Assembly: GCF_011694815.1 (NCBI RefSeq) | Contig: NZ_CP050177.1 | Location: 5,310,001 to 5,374,000, forward strand | Source: Streptomyces liangshanensis | GTDB lineage: Bacteria > Actinomycetota > Actinomycetes > Streptomycetales > Streptomycetaceae | Length of the DNA stretch: 64,000 nucleotides | Direction: 5' to 3' | Shown here: piece by piece, positions 26,363-34,536 of the stretch | Numbering within the stretch: position 1 is the first letter of the stretch | Layout: the number at the start of each line of letters is the position of its first letter | Notes under the pieces: generated by a model | Databases searched by the model: none | The model's input: only the letters and a program-made list of their open reading frames with translations | What the model was told of the DNA's origin: nothing | Position numbers and translations under genes: made by a program

Positions 26363-29119
26363 TCACACCCACGTCCGGGGGCGGAAACGGTTGGCCCGTT
26401 CCACCAGTTCGATCCTCTCCTCGCCGCGCTGAGCGAGCCGGGCGAGTACCCGGTACGAGCGTTCCAGCCCGAAACGCAGGCCGCGCTCGTCCAACGCGCT
26501 GCCGAGCAGCACGGTCCGGCCGGGGTGGCCCCCCGGACTACCGGAGAGTACCCAGTCCAGAGCCGTGCCCAGTACCTCCGTCGACAACTGTTCACGCCGC
26601 ACCGCGTCCAGGTCGAACTGCTCCAGCGCGGAGACCTGGTGCGCCGCCGCCGTCAGATCGTCGATCAGGGCCGGTTCCGCGCCGCCCGCGCCCGTGCCCG
26701 CTCCCCGGCCGGGTGCGGCCACGTCCCGCTCGCGCAGTCTGGCCCGTACGGCCGCCACCCGCGCCGCCGTGTAGTGGATCGACGCCTCGGGCACGGACTC
26801 CAGGGTCCGTACCGCCGAGGCCCGGTCACCGGCGGCCAACTGCACCCTGGCCAGGCCGAACGCGGCGCTGACGTAGCTCGGGTCGGTCGTCCAGACCAGG
26901 CGGTAGTACTCGGCCGCGTTGTCGAGCTGGCCGAGCACCTCGGCGCAGACCCCCAGCGCCAGCTTGGGCGCGGGCTCGCCCGGGAACGCGTCGTAGATGG
27001 CGTCGTACGCCAGCGCCGCGCTCTCGTGGTCGCCGGTGGCCAGGGAGAACAGGCCGCGGTACCAGACGACCCGCCAGTCGTCGGGGTGCTCCGCCTCCAG
27101 CGCGCGCACCGCCTCACCGGCGCTGGCCAGGTCGTTCATCTCCAGCCGGGCCCGCAGTTCGCGCAGCCGGCGCTCCACGGTGTCGGCCGGCGCCGACGCC
27201 AGCGCGGACATGAGTTCGGCGGGGGCGGCGGCCATCAGGCTCGCCAGGAACCCCGCGTTCGGGTCGTTCGGATCGACCCGGGGCACGGGCAGGGCGAGCG
27301 CGGTCGCGGGGGCGTCCATGACGACAAGACGCGGCCCGCCGGTCCCGTACCCGCCGTGGGCCCGGCCGACCGGAGCGGACGCCGGACCCGGAACGGACGC
27401 CGGACCCGGGCCGTACGCCGGGGCCTGGACGCCGAGCGCCACCGGCGCCGGGGCCTCGCCCTGGGCCGGGATCGGCAGGGCCGAGCCGTGGCCCTGACCC
27501 GGGCCGTACGCCGGGGGTTGGCCCGGGGCCGGCGCCTGGACCGCCGCGTACGCGGGGGTCTGGGCCGGGATCCGGGCCCGGCCCGTCCTGCGGGGGCGGC
27601 CCGTACGCCCCCCGGCCGCCGCCGTACGGCCGCCCAGGCGGGACACGTCCTCCGTCGGCCGCGCGAACAGCTCGGTGTCCGTGACCCGGACCTCCGTGCC
27701 GAACAGCGTCGACAACGCCGGGCGCGGGCGCCCCGTCTGGACCGCCACGACCTCCCGCAGCACCCCGGTCAGCTGCTCGGCCATCTCCAGGGCCGAGGAG
27801 AACCGCCGCGCCGGGTCCGGGTCCGTCGCCCGGACCAGCAGGCGGTAGAACGACTCGTACGTACGGAAGACCTCGATGGTGTCCGGGTCCGGCAGGGAGT
27901 CCACGTACACGTTCGTGTAGCCCTGGAAGTCGAAGGTCAGCACCGCGAGCGTGCGCGCCACCGTGTACAGGTCCGACGCGACCGACGGCCCCGTCTCCGC
28001 GACCTCCGGCGCCTGGTACCCGACGGTCCCGTAGATCGCCGACTCGTCGTCGTCCACCCGGCGGACCGCGCCCATGTCGATCAGCTTGAGCTGGTTCTCG
28101 GTCTGGATCGCGTTGTCGACCTTGAAGTCGCAGTACAGCAGGTTCCGGCTGTGCAGGTGGCCGAGCGCCTCCAGCGCCTCGATGCCGTACGCGCACGCCT
28201 GCTCCACCGGCAGCGGATCGCGCTGGCCGGTCGCGGTGCGCCGCTCGTTGGCGATCTCCTTGAGCGACTTCCCGCCCACGTACTCCATGACGATGTAGCC
28301 GTCCATGGAGCCGGTCCGCTGGTCCAGGTGCTCCACGAAGTTGTAGATGCGGACGATGTTGGAGTGCTCGATCTCGGCGAGGAAGCGCCGCTCGGAGATC
28401 GCCGCCTCCATCGCGTCCTGGTCACCGGTGTCCAGCAGGCCCTTGAGGACGACCCAGCGGTCCGAGACGGCCCGGTCTATCGCCAGGTAGACCCAGCCCA
28501 GACCGCCGTGCGCCAGGCAGCCCTTGACCTCGTACTGCCCGTGCACCACGTCGCCCCGGGTCAGCTTCGGCACGAACGAGTACGGGTGGCCGCACTTGGT
28601 GCAGAACCCTTCCGTACGGCCGGGCCGGTCGCCGCGTGAACGCCCCACCGGCGCGCCGCAGTCGGAGCGCGAGCAGAACCGCTTGCGCTCCGGCACCTCC
28701 GCCTTCTCCATCACCGCGGCCTGCGGGTCGGGCCGCGGCACGTCCGGTACGGAGACCAGCCCGGCGCCCAGCCTGCCGCGCCCCGAGGTCGTCGAGGACA
28801 CCCCGGAGCTGCGGACCGACACCGACCGGCCGGACGCCGCCGTGCCCGACAGGGCCAGGGAGAGCCGGCCGGACACCGAGCGGCGGGAGGTGGAGGAGCG
28901 CGCGGACGCCCGGGAGGAGGCCCGCGACGACGAAGTGCCGCGCGCGGAACGCCCGCTGACCCGGGCGCCGCCCGTGATGCCCGTGGCCGGCGAGGACAGC
29001 TCGCCGCGGGCGCCCACCACCGGGGCGAGACCGCAGGTGTCGCAGTACAGCTCCCCGCCGCCCATGTCCTCGTACGAGCCCTCGCACCCGGGGCGCTGGC
29101 ATGTGCCCGTCCCGCTCAT
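26363..29119 (-). CDS. pknG: PknG-type Ser/Thr protein kinase (zinc ribbon, rubredoxin, kinase, TPR)
   Basis: The protein has 918 residues from an ATG with AGGAGG upstream. Order: zinc ribbon (Cys7, 12, 26, 29); Ser/Arg-rich stretch (45-115); rubredoxin-like pair of metal knuckles (Cys149/154 and Cys173/176) as in mycobacterial PknG; kinase domain about 193-460 with AHGGLGWVYLA, VVLKG (Lys226), YCDFKVDN (Asp331) and IDMG in place of DFG; a Pro/Gly-rich linker; then a TPR region (about 610-900). The soluble architecture, rubredoxin and TPR identify PknG rather than membrane PknB. In mycobacteria it adjusts glutamate and 2-oxoglutarate flux on signals from GlnX/GlnH, whose homologues lie just upstream. 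It overlaps the preceding gene by ATGA. Confidence 0.93.
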   Translation of the reverse strand: MSGTGTCQRPGCEGSYEDMGGGELYCDTCGLAPVVGARGELSSPATGITGGARVSGRSARGTSSSRASSRASARSSTSRRSVSGRLSLALSGTAASGRSVSVRSSGVSSTTSGRGRLGAGLVSVPDVPRPDPQAAVMEKAEVPERKRFCSRSDCGAPVGRSRGDRPGRTEGFCTKCGHPYSFVPKLTRGDVVHGQYEVKGCLAHGGLGWVYLAIDRAVSDRWVVLKGLLDTGDQDAMEAAISERRFLAEIEHSNIVRIYNFVEHLDQRTGSMDGYIVMEYVGGKSLKEIANERRTATGQRDPLPVEQACAYGIEALEALGHLHSRNLLYCDFKVDNAIQTENQLKLIDMGAVRRVDDDESAIYGTVGYQAPEVAETGPSVASDLYTVARTLAVLTFDFQGYTNVYVDSLPDPDTIEVFRTYESFYRLLVRATDPDPARRFSSALEMAEQLTGVLREVVAVQTGRPRPALSTLFGTEVRVTDTELFARPTEDVSRLGGRTAAAGGRTGRPRRTGRARIPAQTPAYAAVQAPAPGQPPAYGPGQGHGSALPIPAQGEAPAPVALGVQAPAYGPGPASVPGPASAPVGRAHGGYGTGGPRLVVMDAPATALALPVPRVDPNDPNAGFLASLMAAAPAELMSALASAPADTVERRLRELRARLEMNDLASAGEAVRALEAEHPDDWRVVWYRGLFSLATGDHESAALAYDAIYDAFPGEPAPKLALGVCAEVLGQLDNAAEYYRLVWTTDPSYVSAAFGLARVQLAAGDRASAVRTLESVPEASIHYTAARVAAVRARLRERDVAAPGRGAGTGAGGAEPALIDDLTAAAHQVSALEQFDLDAVRREQLSTEVLGTALDWVLSGSPGGHPGRTVLLGSALDERGLRFGLERSYRVLARLAQRGEERIELVERANRFRPRTWV

Positions 29120-30573
29120 CGGTCCCCTCCTGTCCGTGTCCCTGTCGGTGGATCTGTCCGCGGATCCGTCCGTGGATTCGTCTGTGGATCGGTCTGTGGA
29201 TTCGCCTGCCGGTCGGCCGGTCGGCCGGTCCGCGTGTCCGCCGCCGGTACGGGCGGCCGCGGGACCAGGAGGTCCGCCGCCGCCTGCTGGTAGCGCAGGA
29301 CGGCCTGCTCGGCGACGCGCAGGTCGCAGGGCGCGCTCCACAGCATCCGGCGGGCCGCGTCGTACCGCTCGATCAGCAGCGGGTCCTCCGCCATGCCGTG
29401 CCGGGCGACCTTCGCCTTGTACGCGTCGAGCCGGCCGCGCAGCTCGGCGCGGACCGCGAGCGGCTGGGTGACGGCGGTCAACGACTCGCGCGCCCGCAGC
29501 AGTTCGTCCTCGGCCTCCCGCTCCAGCGACTCCAGCAGCGGGGAGAGCCGGTGCCACTGGGCGTGCCTGCGGTACTCGGCGGCCGTCGACAGCCGTTCGT
29601 GGAGGACGGTCGGCGGGCCGCTGACCGCGGGCACCTCCGACGCGGCGATCTTGGCGAGCACCTCGCCGCGCGCGGCGCGGGCCTCGGTGAGGGTGCGGTC
29701 GGCGCGCGACACGACGTCACGCAGCCGCATCAGTCGCTCCTCGGAGTCCTGGCGTACGGCCAGGACCGCTTCGATCTCGCGCCGTACGTCCTCCAGCGCG
29801 CGGGCCGCCCGGTCGTACCGCTCGGTGTCCGGCCGTCCGCCGCCGGGGGCCGAACTCCCCGACGCGGGCCGCCAGAAGGCCAGCGGGTCGGACACCACCT
29901 GGGCGCGCAGGGCGGTCAGTTCGCCGGTGATCGACTCCAGGTCGTCCCCGGCGGGGTGCTCCCCGGGCCGTACGCCCACGGAGTGCGCGAGCGACAGGGT
30001 GCGCCGCAGCTCGGTGGAGAGCAGGTCGATCCGGGCGGGCAGCGCCGACCACACCGAGTCGGCGGCCACGACCATGTCGAGCGAGCGCGCGTACAGCTCG
30101 TTCATGCGGGTGACCAGCTCCGCGAGCGTGAAGCGCTCGGCGAGCTTGGCGGGGCCGGTGATCGACGCGGGCGGCTGGTGTTCGGCGGAACCGGCGAGGG
30201 CGGCGGTGCCCGAGAGCGTGACGCCGCTGCCGCGCAGCGTCTCGGTCAGCTCCACCAGGTCGTCCCGATTGGGCCAGCGGCGCCGGGCGCGGGCATCACG
30301 GGCACCGGTCAGGGCCGCGCTGTAGGCGTCGAAGTACGCCCAGAGCAGCGTGATCGACTGCTCGGTCGCCGCCCAGCGCTCCTTCGTGACGCCGGTGAGC
30401 CCGGCCCCTTCGAGGAGTCTGCGGCCCGCGTGGTCCTGGAGGGCGAGGAGGGAGGTCTCGATGGCTTCGTGCTCGGCTTCGAGGCGCGCCAGAGCACGGT
30501 CCACCTCGTCCCGGTCCATCACCGGTCCCGATGGCACTCCCCTGGAGTCGGGGAAGGAGCCCGCGCCGCCCAT
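29116..30573 (-). CDS. Coiled-coil hypothetical protein coupled to pknG
   Basis: The protein has 485 residues from an ATG with GGAGAGG upstream. It is almost wholly helical with long heptad-like stretches (DEVDRALARLEAEHEAIETSL, ERYDRAARALEDVRREIEAVL, LESLEREAEDELLRARESL), so coiled coils are likely. No catalytic motif, signal peptide or membrane helix is seen. The C-terminus is a repeat tail of DPQT/DPRT-type units (about 450-480). Its stop overlaps the pknG start, so the two are made together. A role as adaptor between the GlnX/GlnH sensor and PknG is possible but inferred; mycobacterial pknG operons, as I recall them, lack it. Confidence 0.75.
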   Translation of the reverse strand: MGGAGSFPDSRGVPSGPVMDRDEVDRALARLEAEHEAIETSLLALQDHAGRRLLEGAGLTGVTKERWAATEQSITLLWAYFDAYSAALTGARDARARRRWPNRDDLVELTETLRGSGVTLSGTAALAGSAEHQPPASITGPAKLAERFTLAELVTRMNELYARSLDMVVAADSVWSALPARIDLLSTELRRTLSLAHSVGVRPGEHPAGDDLESITGELTALRAQVVSDPLAFWRPASGSSAPGGGRPDTERYDRAARALEDVRREIEAVLAVRQDSEERLMRLRDVVSRADRTLTEARAARGEVLAKIAASEVPAVSGPPTVLHERLSTAAEYRRHAQWHRLSPLLESLEREAEDELLRARESLTAVTQPLAVRAELRGRLDAYKAKVARHGMAEDPLLIERYDAARRMLWSAPCDLRVAEQAVLRYQQAAADLLVPRPPVPAADTRTGRPADRQANPQTDPQTNPRTDPRTDPPTGTRTGGDR

Positions 30574-30710
30574 CGATCACCTCTCCGCTCGCTCGTGTCC
30601 TGCCGGAACTCCCTGTCGAAACACCGCACCTCCCCGGGACCGTGCGCACCCCGGGGACCGCGTACGTCCTGAGGAGCACGCACCTCCCGGGCGCCGCCCG
30701 AGCGGTCCGC

Positions 30711-31778
30711 CTACCCGTTCCTGTACTTGGGCGCGGGCGGCGCCGTGATCCCCGGCAGCCCCGCCGCCAGCCACTTCCGGTACGAGGTCATCCAGGGGCT
30801 GTTGTTCCCCCCGGCGCGATACCCCACCAGCACCTCGTTCACCCGGCGGACCAGGTCGTCGTTCCCGAGCTTGACCGCCACGCCGTAGTACTCCGTGGTG
30901 AACGGCTTGCCCGTCAGCCGGATCGCCGGGTCCTGCGCGGCCTGGCCGGCGGCGAGCGCGTTGTCCGTCACCACCGCGTCGACCTCGCCCAACTGGAGGC
31001 GGACCAGGCAGTCGAGCTGGTTGGGGACCGTCAACAGGTCCTCGTCGCCGGCCTTCCCGTCGTTCTTGTCCTGGAAGATCGCGCCGAACGACTTCGCTTC
31101 CAGCGCCTCGTACGCCGTCGAGCCCTCCGCCGTGCAGACCCGCTTCCCGGACAGCGACTTGTCGTAGCCCGTGATCGTCGAGTCCTTCGGGGCGAGCACC
31201 TGCTGCCCCGCCTGGAAGTACGCGGTGGAGAAGGCGACCTGCTTGATCCGGGCGCAGTTGATGGTCATCGTCCTGACGACGACGTCCACCGTGTCGTTCT
31301 CCAGCGCGGGCACCCGCTGGTTGGTCGGGATGGCGCGGAAGATGACGGCGTCCGGGCTGCCCAGGATGTCGTCGGCTATCGCGCGGGCAAGGTCGATGTC
31401 GAAGCCCTGGAGGGTGTTGGTCTCCGGGTCGCGATACCCCCAGCGGTAGCTGTTCTGGTCGACGCCCACGATCAGCTTCTTGCGGGCCTTGATCCGCTCG
31501 ATCGTGCTGCCGTCGGCGCCGGAGGGGGCCAGGCTGGCTTCCGGGTCGGCGCAGTCCTCCGCGGCGGCGGACACCCCCGTGGTGATGCGCTGGCCCGCCG
31601 TGTCCGGGCCCCCGGCCGGCGTGCTGCGGCTGAGCGGCAGCAGCGTGAGCGCCGCCGTCACCACACAGGCCGCGGCCATGGCGGTGACGCCGCCCCAGCC
31701 GCGGAGCCTGCCGGAGGCGCGCGGCGTGCCGGACGGGTCCGGTCCGCCGGACCGGCGGAGCCTGTCCATGGAAGTCAT
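30711..31778 (-). CDS. GlnH-like amino-acid solute-binding protein
   Basis: The protein has 355 residues. It is a type II periplasmic binding protein of the glutamate/aspartate group: KKLIVGVDQNSYRWGYRDPETN, LQGFDIDLARAIADDILG, AIPTNQRVPALENDTVDVVVRTMTI and LVRLQLGEVDAVVTDNALAAG. The N-terminal hydrophobic segment (GGVTAMAAACVVTAALTLLP) contains a cysteine but no canonical lipobox, so it may be an uncleaved anchor. There is no transport permease or ATPase nearby; the gene lies 11 bases after a GlnX-like gene. In mycobacteria GlnH senses aspartate and glutamate and signals through GlnX to PknG. Start at 31778; an ATG at 31769 has better-spaced GGAGG. Confidence 0.85.
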   Translation of the reverse strand: MTSMDRLRRSGGPDPSGTPRASGRLRGWGGVTAMAAACVVTAALTLLPLSRSTPAGGPDTAGQRITTGVSAAAEDCADPEASLAPSGADGSTIERIKARKKLIVGVDQNSYRWGYRDPETNTLQGFDIDLARAIADDILGSPDAVIFRAIPTNQRVPALENDTVDVVVRTMTINCARIKQVAFSTAYFQAGQQVLAPKDSTITGYDKSLSGKRVCTAEGSTAYEALEAKSFGAIFQDKNDGKAGDEDLLTVPNQLDCLVRLQLGEVDAVVTDNALAAGQAAQDPAIRLTGKPFTTEYYGVAVKLGNDDLVRRVNEVLVGYRAGGNNSPWMTSYRKWLAAGLPGITAPPAPKYRNG

Positions 31779-31789
31779 GCCTCCGCCTC

Positions 31790-33133
31790 TCACCGGTACT
31801 CCGAAAGCCTGCGGCCTATGCCGAGGATCGCGCCCACCGCGCCGAGCAGGGCCAGGACCCCGGCCCCGACGGCCAGCCCCGTCAGCGCGTTCCTGCCGTC
31901 CTCGGCGGACGCGTCGAACTCCACCTGCTCGTGCGCGATCGCCGTCTCCAGGGCCGCGTCCACCTGGTCGAAGCACTCACCGGTGGAGCCCTTGGTGCCG
32001 ATCACCTTCGCGAGCGCGGCCTCGTAGTTGCCGGCCTTGTCCGTGGCGCTCGCCGACGTGTGGCGCTGCCGCCACTCCCCGGCGGAGGCGATGGCGGCGG
32101 CCACCGGCCGCACGCCCGAGCTGTCGTCGGCCAGGTCCTTCGCCCGGTCGAGCGCGGTGGTGAGCTTCGCCATGCCCGCGGTGTAGTCCGTCTCGTACTT
32201 GTCGTTCTTGCCGTCCGGCGTGAGGACCGCGCCCCGCGCCACCAGCGTCAGGTTCTCGTTCGCCCGGGCCTTGAGCGAGTTGATCCGCGCCTCGTTGAGG
32301 ACCGCGAGCGACTCCTGCCCGTGGACCTGCGCGTTGTTCAGCTCGGTGCGCGCGATCGTCTGCCCGACCGCCAGCCAGAGCAGGATGACGGTGGACGCGG
32401 CGGTCGCCGCGAGCAGGCCGTGGTTGAACAGCCTGTTCGTCCGGTGGAAGTTGCGCCGCTGCGCCCAGAACAGGACCGCGAAGGCCAGCACGCCCAGCGC
32501 GAGGGAGACGAACGGCCACACGCGCGCGTCGTCGTTGTCCCGGTCGAGCCGGGCCGTCTCCTCCGCGTACAGCCTCTCGGCCGCCGGCAGCAGGTCGCTC
32601 GTCATCTGCTGGTTCGCGTACCGCAGGTAGGCGCCGCCCAGCGGCAGGCCCTGGCGGTTGTTCGCCCGGGCGCGCTCGATCAGGCCGGTGTACCGGGGGA
32701 GGCCCTCGTTGAGCGTGGCTATCTGCCGGGCCGCGTCACCGCCACCGGAACCCCCGGTGTTGGCGGCGGCCTTGACCAGCAGCTTGGACGCCGTCTCTAT
32801 GTCCTTCTGATACCGGGCCAGGTCCTCGGGGCGCTCCTGCGCGCCCGTCAGGAAGCCGGTCGCCGCGGCCGTGTCCGCGTCGGCCAGCGAGCGGTACAGA
32901 TTCGCCGCGTCCGCGCTCAGCGGCTGACTGCGGGTCACCACGTCGTCGGCGGCGGCGAAGCGGTCGGACACCTCCCAGGCCGCCACCGAGCCGAAGGCCA
33001 GGACCAGCAGGGCCAGGGCGGCCCCGATGATCCGCAGCCGCCCGGGCTCCGTCGTCGCGGAAGCGCGCAGGCGCTCCACGGCCTCGGCCCACGCGCCGCG
33101 TGGTGCGGGCGACGGAGACGCTGGGTATGTCAC
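31790..33133 (-). CDS. GlnX-like four-helix membrane sensor protein
   Basis: The protein has 447 residues from a GTG with GGGGGAGG upstream. Four hydrophobic segments are visible: about 34-53, about 185-204 (VSLALGVLAFAVLFW), about 222-242 (LLAATAASTVILLWLAVG) and about 416-437 (LAVGAGVLALLGAVGAILG). They separate two helical extracytoplasmic regions (54-184 and 243-415) like chemoreceptor four-helix sensor domains. Length, topology and position before a GlnH-like gene match GlnX of the mycobacterial pknG operon. It would relay amino-acid binding by GlnH across the membrane. It is the first gene of the minus-strand run. Confidence 0.8.
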   Translation of the reverse strand: MTYPASPSPAPRGAWAEAVERLRASATTEPGRLRIIGAALALLVLAFGSVAAWEVSDRFAAADDVVTRSQPLSADAANLYRSLADADTAAATGFLTGAQERPEDLARYQKDIETASKLLVKAAANTGGSGGGDAARQIATLNEGLPRYTGLIERARANNRQGLPLGGAYLRYANQQMTSDLLPAAERLYAEETARLDRDNDDARVWPFVSLALGVLAFAVLFWAQRRNFHRTNRLFNHGLLAATAASTVILLWLAVGQTIARTELNNAQVHGQESLAVLNEARINSLKARANENLTLVARGAVLTPDGKNDKYETDYTAGMAKLTTALDRAKDLADDSSGVRPVAAAIASAGEWRQRHTSASATDKAGNYEAALAKVIGTKGSTGECFDQVDAALETAIAHEQVEFDASAEDGRNALTGLAVGAGVLALLGAVGAILGIGRRLSEYR

Positions 33134-33519
33134 GTGACCTCCCCCTGGGTCTGTCGGACGGTGGCGGCTCACCCCCCTTGCGAGCCCGGGAATCCCTCCC
33201 GGCCAGCAGTATGGCCGCAGGGACGGACATTGGCAGCGGCCTTGACGCGATCTTGTACGGATCGGACCGGGCCGGTGCGTGTCCGCGCCTGTGCGGCTTC
33301 CCACCATGAATACGTCGCGCACGCTTGATCGGTTCCCGTTCGGGGGTGTTCGCGCGCGTTCGTGGCGATCACTCGCCACGCCTCCGGAGGGGCCTCCTGG
33401 GGCGCCGTACGAGGGTGCCGTACGAGGCCGCCGCACGAGGCCGCCGCCCCGGGCCGCCGTACAACGACCGTGCCGCCGCCGGAAGATCCCCGGCGGCGGC
33501 ACATGTCAGGAACGACGCC
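33134..33519. other. Intergenic region between csn operon and the GlnX-PknG block
   Basis: These 386 bases hold the csn terminator (33470-33502) and, nearer the GlnX-like start, the likely promoter of the signalling block. Between 33400 and 33460 the word GCCGTACGAGG and variants recur three to four times. I could not assign firm -10/-35 hexamers. No gene is supported. Confidence 0.45.
33470..33502 (-). terminator. Terminator of the csn operon
   Basis: GTGCCGCCGCCGG pairs perfectly with CCGGCGGCGGCAC (13 bp) around a 7-base loop. It lies 17 bases past the csnK stop on the minus strand. Confidence 0.75.
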
Positions 33520-34536
33520 TCACCCGAAGTGCTCACCCAGCCGCACGTGCGCCTCCGCGCTCGCGCCCACGTGGTCGAGCCCCAGCAGCGCCGCGCCCAG
33601 CACCGGCGGCGCCGTGACGACCTCGACGTACGCCTTCGGCGCCTTCGCCGCGAGCCGTTCCGCGATCCCGTCGTCCAACTGCGGGTGCCGCGCGGCCAGC
33701 ACGCTGCCGCCGAGGAGCACCGGCGCCTCCTCGTCCAGCAGGTCGAGCTTGCCGAGCGCGACCGTCGACAGCGCCACGACCTCCTCCGCCAGCCGGTCCA
33801 CGAGCGACCGGGCGACCGGGTCGCCCGCCGCGCTCGTCGCGAACAGCACCGGCGTCAGCTCGTGCCGCCGCGCGTACGGGATGTGCCCCCGGTGCAGCGC
33901 CTCGATCAGGTCGTACATGGTCGCGAGCCCGAAGTGCCCGGGCAGCGTCCGGACCAACTCAGTCGGCCCGCCCCGGCCGTCCTCGGCCCTCGCGCCGTGG
34001 TACATCGCCTCCTCCGCGAGCCCCGAACCGCCGCCCCAGTCACCGGAGATGCGCCCGAGCGCGGGGAACCGCGCCGTACGCCCGTCCGGCAGCATGCCGA
34101 CGCAGTTGATGCCCGCCCCGCACACCACGGCCACCCCGCGCGGCGCCGCCCCGCTCGGCAGGCCGGCCCGCAGTATCGCGAAGGTGTCGTTGCGCACGTC
34201 GGTCGTACGCCCCCACCCCCGCGCCTGCACGGCCTCCGCCAACTCGGCCTCCTCGACGGGCAGGTCGGCGTTGGCCAGACACGCCGACACGTGGTCCGCG
34301 AAGTCCCGCTCCGGCAGACCCGCCGCCGACGCGGCCTCGGCGACCGCCACCTCCAGGATGTCGATCGCCGCCTCGATCCCGACGACCGGCGGCTGGAAGC
34401 CGCCCCCGCGGGCCGTGCCCAGCACCGAACCGTCGGCGCCGATCACCGCCACGTCGGTCTTGCTGTTCCCGGCGTCGACGGCGAGGACGCTGCCGCGCCC
34501 CGCCGCCGGGCCGGCCGTGCCCGTACCCACGCTCAT
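33520..34536 (-). CDS. csnK: BadF/BadG-type sugar kinase (CsnK)
   Basis: The protein has 338 residues, and its ATG overlaps the csnH stop (ATGA). It has an actin-like ATPase fold of the N-acetylglucosamine-kinase type: LAVDAGNSKTDVAVI phosphate loop 1, VVCGAGINCVG and ISGDWGGGSGLAEEAM phosphate loop 2, and LLGGSV near the adenosine site. It should phosphorylate the amino sugar brought in by the CsnEFG transporter. It is the last gene of the operon, with a strong hairpin behind. The name follows from family and gene order matching the csnR-K operon of S. coelicolor/lividans. Confidence 0.82.
   Translation of the reverse strand: MSVGTGTAGPAAGRGSVLAVDAGNSKTDVAVIGADGSVLGTARGGGFQPPVVGIEAAIDILEVAVAEAASAAGLPERDFADHVSACLANADLPVEEAELAEAVQARGWGRTTDVRNDTFAILRAGLPSGAAPRGVAVVCGAGINCVGMLPDGRTARFPALGRISGDWGGGSGLAEEAMYHGARAEDGRGGPTELVRTLPGHFGLATMYDLIEALHRGHIPYARRHELTPVLFATSAAGDPVARSLVDRLAEEVVALSTVALGKLDLLDEEAPVLLGGSVLAARHPQLDDGIAERLAAKAPKAYVEVVTAPPVLGAALLGLDHVGASAEAHVRLGEHFG

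Noticed and set aside
23228..28639. Uninterrupted plus-strand frame of about 1800 codons
   Set aside because: It lies antisense to the FHA, vWA, PP2C and pknG genes. The translation is Arg/Gly/Pro-rich without domains, the usual by-product of high GC at third codon positions.
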